In this document: one piece after another, positions 45,542-56,500 of the stretch
Numbering within the stretch: position 1 is the first letter of the stretch
Layout: every line of letters begins with the position of its first letter
DNA from: Naematelia aurantialba
Taxonomy: Eukaryota > Basidiomycota > Tremellomycetes > Tremellales > Naemateliaceae
Direction: 5' to 3'
Length of the DNA stretch: 64,000 nt
NCBI GenBank assembly: GCA_021527695.1
Contig: JAKFAO010000003.1
Span: 930,001 to 994,000 of the forward strand
Notes under the pieces: generated by a model
The model's input: only the letters and a program-made list of their open reading frames with translations
What the model was told of the DNA's origin: nothing
Databases searched by the model: none
Position numbers and translations under genes: made by a program

Positions 45542-47073
45542 CTGTGTGTGAGTCCGAGGTCAGACAATGGAATCCAGTTGCACACAAAAGAAGAGATTGA
45601 TCTTTGGTCGATCTTGTTGGAGCGGTTATGTATTGCAGTGTGATGGAACGCCCCTTTGGGTAGAAGACTGTGACCCATTCACCCCCCGGGGATTCGGGCA
45701 GCGTGGGACTGATGCAGCCTCGATGGGCGTCGAGATCGAAATGACATGATTCTTAGATCGGCCAGTTGGGAAAGGCCACGGGGGTTGCAGAGGCGGGTCC
45801 CATTTGAAATTGAGACTGATCGTCAGATCTCTTGTCTGCCCTTGAGCCCGATCAGAGATACAACAAACTCCCAATCAGCAGCCACAGAACACGGATCGGA
45901 AGCTTGGAGCGAGATCGACCATCGTGAGGCCAGAGCGTCCTGATCGCCAAGCAAGTAAACAAGCCGCCGCTCAACAGAAAGGGGAGAAGGGAAAGGCGGG
46001 CAGGGCAAAGGGAGGGAGGAAAGGGCGAAAGAGGGAAGTAGGTGGAAGGAAGAATGGAGGGAGCGGAGAGGAGGTTCAAACAACGGGTCGGTAGCTCAAA
46101 GAGGACGAGATGAGAGGGGGTAGGACATCCCGGCACAGGAACGGTCCGGGGAGGAGAGGCAGGAGAGAGGGAGCGAGGGAGGGAGGGAGGTGAGAGGAAG
46201 GAGGAAGGAGGAAGGGGGAAGGAGGAAAGAGGAAGGAGGAAGGAGGAGAAGCGGAAGAGACGCCCCGATCCAGCTGTCCGCCCGGCTGACGACATTTTGA
46301 CATCTCGCAGGATTCTTACGCTACGATCCACAGTCAGTTCTCGATGCGCAAGGACGACTTCTGTGATTGGACCGAAGCAAGTACAGCAGTCTGTACAGTC
46401 AACTCACAATGACCATATGATGCTGAGCGACGATACAGACGTACCTCTGTCGGGCATGATTGCAGATTCTCCGAGGGTCCAGACTCGTAGCGGTCAAGGA
46501 AACACTCTACCGAGGGGTGCCTGCCCACGACTAGAGGCATGACGAGAGCAGACCTCAACCACTGAGTAGCAGAAGAAATCTACGATCGCCAGCCACCACT
46601 GATCTGACAGACTGGATCATTCGAGCCCGCTTTCAGACTTGCAAGCGATGTCAGCGTCCACCGGTGCCGCTCGTACAAACGTCTAACACGAAGCACACAG
46701 GGCAACAAAAAAACAACAGCAAGAATGCGTCTAGAATGGAACGGTCGTTGCGCAAGCGATGCAGGAATGCATCTGTTGGATGTACTCTGCGGTGTCGACA
46801 ACTGCTCATTATTTGACCTTTGGATGCTGGAATCACAAGATGATAATCGAGGTACTACGACGCGAACCAAAATCGCCGATGAGTCCCGACTGACCGATCG
46901 TTTTATCTTGTTGACTGTAACCGCTGTGCATAGCTCCCATATGCCCGATTCGGCTCTTGTGCATTTAGTGTCTGTTATCTGTGTATAGACTTGGCGGTGA
47001 GGAGACCTTGATCCATATCTTTATTTATGAAGCGAGACCTGTTCAACAGTGAGCTCCAGCCTATGTCTTGCCG
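45542..47073. other. 1.5-kb intergenic with purine-rich tract
   Basis: A divergent region between the second MFS gene and the mpaB-like gene. No gene is supported. The plus strand at 45975-46255 is almost entirely purine. Confidence 0.5.
45975..46255. repeat. polypurine (GGA/GAA-rich) tract
   Basis: About 280 bases of irregular GGAGG, GGAAGG and GAGGAAG motifs on the plus strand (pyrimidines on the minus strand), interrupted only by short mixed segments near 46080-46150. Confidence 0.8.
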
Positions 47074-49647
47074 ATGTGCACGGCTGATATCGCAGTCGGC
47101 GACTTTTTGCCATCGTCGTCAACCGCTTCGCCCGTACTCATCACTGATGCAGCGCAATTGGAGGACCTATGTCCGGGGGACCTGATATCGCCCCTTGGCG
47201 ACTATTTGATGGAATGGGACCAAGTATGCACTGCACCTCTGATGCTGCTCTCCTGACCTCTCCCGTCCATGAAATTCATGTGCCTTCCTCTACCCTCCTC
47301 GCCTCTCTGTTTGCCTGTGCATAATGCTGAGCGGCAGGATTGCCTACCTCCTTCCACACTGGAACAGTAGGCTGCATGTTACAAATCCAAATATCAGGTT
47401 GACGACCCCCGCTTAGGTGGCGACACGAGGGAGACGAGCTGTGTGACGAAGTCGTCGAGGTGGTTGGGCTGCGACCGGGACAGGACGGGTTGCAGGTGTT
47501 GTTGGCACATCTTGAGCGGCCGATCGAGGCGCAGGCTTCTTGTGTGCGGGCCTTCTGGCAGCAGGTGAGTCTGGCCCCATGACGTCCAATAGCTGGATAT
47601 TCCCGGCATCACTAGAGTTCGTGCAGGCGCTTGATCCACTTGAGACGCAAGCACAGACTGTAAAAGTTTCTTGGATCTGCAGCACCCGCCATCAATCGTG
47701 GCATGTATTGAGCTCACCTCATCTAGATCTCCAGCCCACCCCCATACCCACTCTCGGCGTTCCCCTCTTTCTCGAGCGATGCAGGCTTCTCCGTAGACAG
47801 TACCCCCCGTCTCGCCCTCTCGTCCCCCTCCTACACCCCCGCGCCAACCGTGTCTCAAGGCCAGGCCGTCTTCTGGCGGTATTCGTCCCAGATCTTTTCG
47901 GCGCTCTTACATTTCAGCCTGGCCGGCGGATTCTCGGCGGTGCGCATTGTGGCGGTGTTGCGGGAGACGGGATATCTGACCGGAAACGACAGGGATAAGA
48001 CGTATCAGCGGTTGTTGGAGACTACCCAGGCGATCCTGGATTATATGGTATGTCCCAATGGAGATTCTGTTTCCGATCCACTGCCCTCTTCTATTACTCG
48101 GTCCACTGTGGCGGTGAGAGGCAGCTCGGAACTATGAGTACGAGGTCCAGCCAGAGTATTGTCTAATCCGCGTCCGAGACTATTCGATCCCAGGTGAACC
48201 GATCATTGACATGGCAGAACGACCTTGCACCCGTCACGGGCATCGGCTGGAAGTCGGCCATCCGTGTGCGCATGCTTCACGCTTCTGTGCGGATGAGACT
48301 GCGCAGGCGCAGCTCGTACGATGCCGCGGCGGACGGACTGCCGATCAACCAAGAGTGAGTGATTCGTGGCACTTCACTCCAGCCTCTCCCTCGCTGCCTC
48401 TGTTCTCAACCCGTTCCAAATCCGTTACACCACTGACGTCTACTCATGGCGTCGTTACTGTCAGTGCTAACCCGTTCGTAGGGACATGCTGGCGACGCTG
48501 GGGTCGTTTGCCATTGCCCCGCTTTGGTCCCTACGGCGCATGGGCATCCGCTTGACGCCCGAGGAAGAGGCCGCTTATCTCGCCGTCTGGCGACATGTAG
48601 GGTGAGCCACACACTCACGGTATTCGCTTCCATGCTCTCTCACATCGATCGCATTGTCTCTTTGCATCCGTTAATACGTCCAATCACAGGTACTATCTCG
48701 GCATCTCCCCTGCTCGGCTGGAACAGTACTACACGGGCCCTCATTCTGTATCCCGCGCATCCAAGCTCTTCGCATGCATGACAATGCATCTCTTCGATCT
48801 CCCCCAGACACCCCTTGCTCTCGACCCACGCTCGACCAACACCTACCGCCTGTTATCTGCCGTCACTGGCCGCCCGCCCCGCCCCATGCCAATATCGTAC
48901 CACCTCGCGACCTCTCGCTTACTCCTTGGAGACGGGCTGGCGGACCGCCTCAGCCTCCCACGGACGTCACGGGCCACACGATGGCAGCTCCGACGCGCGA
49001 TATGGCTCGAACGGGCGCTTGTTGCATTTGGGAGGCGGTACAGGACGGGCTGGGAGGTGGAGAGGGTGTTGTCGACGAGGATGTTGGTGTCGATGGTGGT
49101 GTGTTGGCAGCTTGGCGTGAGAAGAACCAGGTTTACCATCAAGGCTTTTGGCGCCGATATGGCTATTCCCACGATGGTGGATCCGGTGGAGGACGGCGCG
49201 GCCAAAATCAACACCAATGACAATATCGATACCAAAAATACTCACAAGACGGAAATGAAAAACCGCCAGGTCCAGACCGGTGACGCTCACGATGACGACA
49301 CGCACCCGCATGGAGAGGCGCAGACGGAGCGCAAGGACACGGGCAGTACCGCGCAGGGGACAGGGGCAGGCCGCTCAACCGCGCCGAGCGAGGACATGGC
49401 TAGACGGCAGGATCAGGATTCTGCTCCTGCTGGGCCGGAGAGGGAGAAAAAGCCCCTGGGGCCAGACGACGACGATCTCGACCCAGACGTGACCATGGGC
49501 GTCCGCGCTGGCCGGCGCATCGTTGCGCGGTGGCGGTGGCTGCTTGTGGAGATGGCGGTTGTGGTGCTGGGTATTTCCGCGGGCACCGCCTACGTTGCGT
49601 GGAGGGTCGTCCTCTACGCGGGTTGGGTCGTCCGTGCTGTCTCCTGA
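47074..49647 (+). CDS. DUF2236 / mpaB-type ER-bound oxygenase-like protein
   Basis: A predicted heme-type oxygenase of the mpaB/latex-clearing-protein (DUF2236) family; substrate unknown. Exon 1 (MCTADIAVGDFLPSSST, ending DYLMEWDQ) is followed by an intron and WRHEGDELCDEVVEVVG, a family-typical R-x-x-x-G-D opening. Later blocks: AVFWRYSSQIFSALLHFSLAG, RETGYLTGNDRDKTYQRLLE, WQNDLAPVTGIGWKSAIRVR and MLHASVRMRLRRRSSYD, the core His/Arg region. LPINQEDMLATLGSFAIAPL, RMGIRLTPEEEAAYLAVWRH and VGYYLGI follow. The C-terminal half has SRASKLFACMTMHLFDLP. It then shows about 140 low-complexity charged residues (Asp/Thr/Lys/Glu-rich) and a final transmembrane helix (WLLVEMAVVVLGISAGTAYV). The first acceptor is not fixed exactly. 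Confidence 0.72.
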
Positions 49648-50207
49648 ACGCCCTTGTCGCTTCTTCAGAGACAACGCAGGTGGGCCTTATAGGCCTGGAT
49701 CTGCTCTGCGAAAGTTCTTCCCATGTGGATCTGTTCTGCCTGCGAAAATTCTTCCCATCTGGATCTGTTCTGCGATAGTACTTTCCAGCCTCTTGTGGTC
49801 CCGAATGTACATTCAATCAGAAGATAGATACCAGCATTCTCGACATCTAGACATTGCCAGATTGTATCAAACTCGAGCATTTTCCTTAGCATCATTCCTT
49901 GGCCATCCTCGTCGCCATTTATTATCCTCCTCACCATTTATTGTCCCGTCGCCATGTACTGTCTTGTGCGTTTACACAATAATACCATTTACACAATAAC
50001 ACCGCCGCCATCTGCCGTACCGCCCCTCCATCGTACGGTTTCATCATACTGTCCAGTACCGTACACACTTTGCGCTGTATTCGCCACTTGCGCTGCATTC
50101 ACTCTTGCCTATCTACATCCTCCCATCTTGTGTCGTATCCTCTCGTTCCTTCGCTCGCTTCGCGGTTCTAACGCCGGCTTGACAACTGGTGGCACTACTG
50201 CTACAAA
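49648..50207. other. intergenic, convergent 3' ends with short repeats
   Basis: No coding sequence is supported. It contains a degenerate tandem repeat (49697-49778) and CCATTTATT/TTTACACAATA duplications at 49915-49997. Confidence 0.55.
49697..49778. repeat. degenerate 30-34-bp tandem repeat
   Basis: Three head-to-tail units begin GGATCTGYTCTGC (49697, 49727, 49761) and continue into GAAARTTCTTCCCATSTG. The third is partial. Confidence 0.75.
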
Positions 50208-53200
50208 TTACACATCGAGATCCCCATGCCCGCTTCCCGGCACAAACGCCCACGTCGTGCCCGCCACCATCAACCCCCCGCTCAGCACCAACAACCCCCA
50301 ATGCGCTGCCCTCCATCCCCGTCCCAGCCTGTCCGCGACCATCTTGTTCTCCAGTCGCAGGTAGAATCCCAACTGGCCTCATCAGCCACATTCCATCGAG
50401 CTTTGTACACCATATTGCTAATTCCACTTACAGGCAAGATGATGCAGATGATAAAGGCGCTAAAGCTCCCTAAGAACGCCATGACCCGTCCAAAGCCCGG
50501 CAAGGCTATCGCCACCACCGTGCACAGTGCAGTTACCAACATCCTGCTCAACACACGCAGCACCGTTTTGCGCTTCTCCTTGTGCGCCGAGGACGCTGTG
50601 GACATGACGGAGAAGGCCGGCTGGACCTCCGCCGAGAACCGGCCAGGCGATTTGGATAGGGACGAAGTCGCGCTTGGGCGCGCTCTGACTCTGGTGACGG
50701 TCGGCGAAGGTAATGCAGAATCAAGGACGACGTCTTCTGAGCCTTCGGTGACGCCCGAGGCTGTTGATCGGGACGTGCTGCGTGTGGAAGGCGCGATAGA
50801 CAGCAGTGATTCGATCGTGACGTTCAACTGCGGCTGTGAGCCATGTTGCCCCAAACGAAGATCATGCGACACTCACCGGCCGCGACGCCAGCCCAAACTT
50901 GGTCAGAGGGTTCACAACGATCATCCACAGCGCCAAGAGATTCAGCCAACGAGGATATCCGTATCGAGGAAGCATCAGATCGCGGGTGATCTCGTCCGAC
51001 ACAGTATTGCCGATCATCAGATACCCAGCAGCGCCGGCTACAAAAGAGATGGCCGTAGCAGTCACCTGTCGATATTAGACGCATTCTCAAGAGCCGCCAG
51101 CGTACGTACAAAAGCGATGTCAATAATCTAAATCATCAGCTTCACTCTTAAACAACCGTCTATCACCCACCCGATCAAAATGCTTCGGGTTCTTCATATC
51201 CTTTGCAAGATTAGGCATACAAGCATGTCCTCCGAATCCAGCAAGGATGAGACCGATCCCTCCAAGCCAGTTTGCATCGGTCCATTCGGGCCCGAAATTA
51301 GTGGGCGCAGGATGCCGGATAGAGCCAGGTGAGGAGGACTTGAGGAAGCCATCCACCAGGAGAATCAAAACGAGAAGGAGGGACGATACGGACGACAGGA
51401 GCGAAGGCAGTGAGAGTAGACGCAGCGGCATCAAGGTAGTGGGTAGAACGCTGTTCCGATCAGTTTGCCGCCACAGGCATGGTAGCACTCTACTTGCATG
51501 AAAAACCCGATGATCTTGTACACGTTGGAAGATATGCGTGGGTGGATCGCCTCGAGCGAATCGCCGAATAGGACGATGAGTGCTACACTGCACATTTCGG
51601 AGTGAGCGACCGAAGAAATTTTGACGAAGAGTTGGGCAATGAACGTACCTTAGCGCAAAGAGTTCCAAACAGAAGCTGCTATGATCAGCGCTCTGGCTGA
51701 CCTCAACGTAAGCTGGTGACTTGCAGTCCGCTTATCCCGATGCTGCCACGAGTTCCGAACGCGCGGCGGCCGATATCCGTGTACCCCATAATGCTCACAT
51801 CGGATCTGACGAGTGTCGCCAGCAATTTGGCCCTGCTCAACATCAGCTTCACACCTGATTGGGCGACAGAGCATTATGCCAGGATTAGACGGAAGGTGCG
51901 GGACAAAGACATATAACGCACGTATGGCATGTGATCCAGGCGAATCCAATGAGCATGCCGGTACCTGCTATCCAGCCGGCGTAGGCGAATGCGAGAGGCA
52001 TGGATAGCAGACCGATGCCGATCAGCACTGCAATCGCATTGAACAGCTAGACCCGTCAGCACGTTGGTATCCAGTGAACGCGCCCGATGAGGACGACTTA
52101 TAACCTACCGTCTGTCCGTCTGTGCTCTCGCCAACTATGATGTCCTCTGTGCGTACGATGCCGCTTTTCATGCTGGACCGTCGTCTTTGCACGGAACTCC
52201 TGCGCCTTGCTCTTGCTCCCACAGCATCGGGAGTGGCCTTGAGCGGCGTCGATTCATCCACCCTTGTTGCTGACGGAGGTATGAGCGGGGTGGATTCGTC
52301 TGCCCAGGTAGGCGAGACTTCATTGTCCTCCCTCATGACGGGCTCCAGGGCCCTCTGCCCCCTGTAAGTTGGGGAGCCAAGGTCCGCTTTCAGTTCTCTG
52401 AGCGGTTGGCGGCGGGCAAGGGGTGTGGTGGAGCCAGAGGATGACGAGGATGTCCCCAACTTGGCAGCCGTGCTGACGGGGGAGAACATGGTCAGGAGTC
52501 CCGGTCGCGGCGGGAGCGGGAGGTTGGCCGACGTTGCAGCCGGTAAGGGCATGTCCATTTTAGGTGGCGGGTGCGTTTCGGCGTGGTAGTCGGACTGGAA
52601 GATGATGTGGGAACCCGAACTCGCCCGGTGTTCCAAGGACGACGGCCGGCTGGTCTGTGCGGCGCGCTCTTGTCGCCCAGTCTCGTCTCCGCCGTCGTGG
52701 TCGTCCTCGTCACCCGTTTCCCCACGCGTCACGTCGCCATCACCTTCAAACACGTCGCCGTGGTCGTCCTCGCCGTCTTGGGTATCGTCATCCGTGCTCT
52801 GCGGCATGCCGTCTTCCATGTCACCCCGCCGACGGCGGAAGGACCCGTAGCCGTCGCCACTGGACGACGAGTCGACGAAAGACGGCGTGGAGCGGAGGTG
52901 CTTTCCGTAGAGAATCTGCTGCGAGCGCGAGTCTACGAGGAGAATCAGCACCGTCACACCGATGCCTCGGCTTTCCACGCCGTCGGGAAATGACCCGATC
53001 ACACCCGAGGTCCGTCACCGCACGGTGGCAGCCTCAAAACCTTCACCTCCACTTACAGCTGAAGACCAAGTCCAGAGACGACTGCATCATCCGACTCCTC
53101 TTCCTCGCCATCGCCTGCTGCGGCGCCGCAGGAATCGGCACCGACGTGCCCATGCTCGTACCTGCGCCGGTACCTGCGCCTGTGTTCAAAGTGGGGCCAG

Positions 53201-53213
53201 GCGGCTCCGCCAT
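50208..53213 (-). CDS. AVT1-like vacuolar amino-acid transporter (AAAP/SLC32 family)
   Basis: Moves neutral amino acids across the vacuolar membrane. The start MAEPPGPTLNTGAGTG ends in a short exon (SLDLVF). A GTAAGT intron joins to SYSRSQQILYGKHLRSTPSF and DSSSSGDGYGSFRRRR. The next ~230 residues are a long acidic/Ser-Pro-rich cytoplasmic domain. The membrane core starts LFNAIAVLIGIGLLSMPLAFA, the classic AA_trans helix 1. It continues YAGWIAGTGMLIGFAWITCHT, IGISGLFCLELFALSVALIVL, NWLGGIGLILAGFGGHACMP, ISFVAGAAGYLMIGNTVSDE and NLLALWMIVVNPLTKFGLA. A Ser-rich loop with the coding end of about 90 residues follows, then TVVAIALPGFGRVMAFLGSF. The C-terminal exon is LRLENKMVADRLGRGW, ending GDLDV with TAA at 50208-50210. 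About seven introns. Confidence 0.86.
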
Positions 53214-53533
53214 GCTGGGTATGACTGTCGACCTAGTTGGCCCCTCGTGATCGTCTCGAGTGCTCTCGCCGAGTGGGATGAGCCGAGGACGTCGAGCAGG
53301 AGCACAACTCTTCGTCTTGAAGCTCAATGACCGAGAAGAGCGGGAAGCGATAAGGTCGCGGAAAGTGGGGCTCCCCACTTTCAAGTACACGTGGCAACCA
53401 CGTGTGGGCGGCTTACTCGTGTGCGCGTACTGGATAGAAATGATCGACTGGAGACATTGCGTCGACGATGAGCAGATACATATCATATATGTCGCAGCAT
53501 GTGTCGGGCCCGACTCGGGCCCACTCGCCCATA

Positions 53534-56500
53534 TCACTCCCTAAGCGGCTCCAGAAAACTACAGATGACCAACCCGATATCCCCGTTCTCTGCTCTCCCC
53601 ACGAGGGCACCATCGTTGTCTACCCCAATCTCAGGGTACGGGAATCGAGGCAGCTCGTCGATCCTACCTACTTCGTGGAACACGTCTACCAGATCGCCAC
53701 TTTGGATCCGCAGGAACCGGAGGCCGCGATACTTCTTCGACCCGTATCTTGCTGGATCAAAATCGGCGACACACGCGCACTGGTATAGCACCGGTTCGTT
53801 GCGCCACCCCTCTGCTGCGTCGTCCACTTCCCTCGGGACCGATTCTCGCGCGAGTGGGATGGGAGCTTGTGCACTGATTTCAATATTCCCGAGCCCTAGT
53901 CCGGCATTTTGGCTCAGTAAACTGAATCTCAAAGTATCGCCAAGAGGAGCAGTACGCTCAGATAACTGGAATCGCGGCGATGGAGCCTGAGAGGACGGTG
54001 CCTGAGAGGATGGTGTCTGAGAAGACGGTGTCTGAGAAGACGGTGTCTGAGAAGACGGTGTCTGAGAAGACGGTGTCTGAGCAGACGACTCGGATACAGC
54101 GCGTATGGCTGCGGGTGACTGGTGAGGCGACAATCCCAGACCCCCAAATATAGGACGCGACGGATCCGCAGGGATCTTGGGTAACCCAAAGCTGTGCCGA
54201 TTGGTCGATTCCATGGGACTGGAGATCGGCACCCGCAGATTCTGCGACGGGACAGGCGGCGGCAACATCTGCCCTTGTGCCCTGTCGACCTTACTTGCCC
54301 TATCGTCGACTGGGATCTTTTCTTTGACCGAGCTTCGCGAATGTTGACGAAATAGACCGAATCGGCTGTCTTTTGCAGGAGCAGCAGTCGGACCTTGGCT
54401 CAGGAGTGAAGTGGACCTTTGGCGCCGTTGATCTGAGCGGCCGGCGACGGGGCTCGCCGCTCGGGATGTACTTGAACTGAGCGACGGTGAATGTCGTAGC
54501 AGTGGAGCCGGACTTCCAGGACGGGAGTTGCCGTTGCTGCGACTCCCAGGACGGGCATTGAACGACGCGATGCGGTTCGCCAAGTTGCGTGCTACCATGC
54601 TCAGCTCGCCGACGACAGCCAAGGCAAGCTGAAACTTACCTGGGCGAGCACATTGGAAGTGATCCATGGCCTCCGAGTATGGCGCCCACGAATCATGCCA
54701 AGCCTTCACGATGCCTCTACCGGATCTCGCATCGACCTCCTCGTCTCCTAGGCGCGGACTCATACTGCTCCGCCTGTGTGCGGGGATCCATGTTCTGGCA
54801 TACTCACCCAACTTGTCCCGCACAACCCGGTGGTATCTTGCCTGAGCTTTGGCAAACGCCACCAAGGCAATATCGAGAATCCGACTGTGACCTTCCAGGA
54901 ATGCGGGGAGCTCATCAAGCAACTGTGAATGGAGAGCATAGAAATCACTAGCCGACGCAAGGAGTGTTCGCTCGATAGCGCGTCGACCGTCGCGTAGTTG
55001 GATATAGCGGGCGTAATCAGATGATTTGGCAGCTCGTCTCGCAATAACCTTGTTAGGATTGGTAGAAATTTCGAGGAGCCGCGCAAAGATCGGGAGAATT
55101 CTCTCTTTCACTTCTTCGTTCTGATGTTGTTAGCTCTAAGACTTGCAGTCTGGGTCTCGATTGTAAGAAGTGTATGTGGTTTTTGAGACATACCAAGGGA
55201 GTCCAAGCGGTGGCGACAATGTCCGCTATGACTTTCTTGAACGCTCCGAGACGTTGATCGATAGGGTCGGAAGCCTCCAGCTGAATCACTCGTAGCCAGG
55301 TACGGACCATCCCATCCTCGATAGTGAAGAGATCCTTGGCGGCTGCGACCCAGAATACAATCTCCTTGCCAACTCTACGTACCACTTGCTCGGCTTCCTC
55401 AACTTTCGCTGTCAGCTCTTTGAGCTGCAGGTGAGCCGAAGCCGGTATATCGGGCGGAGGTCCAAGATCAGATGACGAGATACTCATAGCGAGTGACTGA
55501 GTCGAGCCGTTGGTCTTATCCTTGCGGAACAGCTTCAGACCTTTCGGCTTGGTCTCTTTTGCTGGACTGAGGATGATGGACCGCTTGTTGATAACGCTAG
55601 CTACTACATCTTTCCGCCTCTTGGCTTCATCCAAATCCATTGCCATCTCTCGACTGCGCTCAGCCGCAGACCGTATCGAAAAATAGTCTGGATGAACAGG
55701 AGTCGTCCTGGCGAGGAGGTCGTCGAAGAGGAGTGGATACTTTGTGATACGTTGAACAGGTTTAATGAGCATGCTGTCCAGGTTCCAGGCGTGAGTGTGA
55801 GGCTTGATGACTGACCAGCAGTCGGAGATGTATTGCATGTGACCTGGGTCGGTCTGGAGCTCGCGCAAACGGGTGGATGCTGCTGCCTGGCGAGCACAGT
55901 AGGCGAGATACAGCGGTCGAAGGCGGGGAATCTATGCCGGTTAGACAATTCCGTCTTGTGCTTGCACGGCTCACCATATCGACGAAAGCCTCTCCTAGAC
56001 GATCGGGCCCGGTTTCTCCACCTCTTCCTTCTTCATATGATTCCTCGTCTCCTAGAGCATCCTCGAAAGCGCCAGCCAGATCCTCAGCGACCGCCGCAAT
56101 ATCCGCCAAATTCAGGAAAACAGCCTTGAGATCTGTAGAGCTTAGAGCCTTGCCACTCGGTTGGATGCTCCCAGTTAGACTCGTAGTTGACTGACGAGAT
56201 GAGATGGCGGGAGACATCTTTGGAGTGGGATGTTGGAAGTAGCCGTCCACGCTGCCTTCCTTGTACGGTGTGTTTGGCGTCGTTCCGCTCAATGTCCAGG
56301 TACTACTCTCAACACCCGATGATCGCTTGGTCTCAGCAGTCTGGTAGGTATATGTGGAGCTGCGCTGACTAGCCTCCGAAGCGACTCCAGGCGATACCGC
56401 GGAATCGCCCACAGAGTGCTGAGAGGTCGGCCGAAGTCGACGAGGGAGAAATGCATCCCGAACCAGAGCGAGGTCATTGGCATACGCACGCTCGGTAGTA

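Noticed and set aside
45852..46331. A 159-residue Pro/Ser/Leu-rich minus-strand frame
   Set aside because: It is the pyrimidine strand of the polypurine tract, with no motif, splice partners or conserved neighbours.
52571..53330. Plus-strand frames of 122-197 residues opposite the amino-acid transporter
   Set aside because: They are antisense to the disordered N-terminal domain of the AVT1-like gene, whose splicing and helices are well supported.
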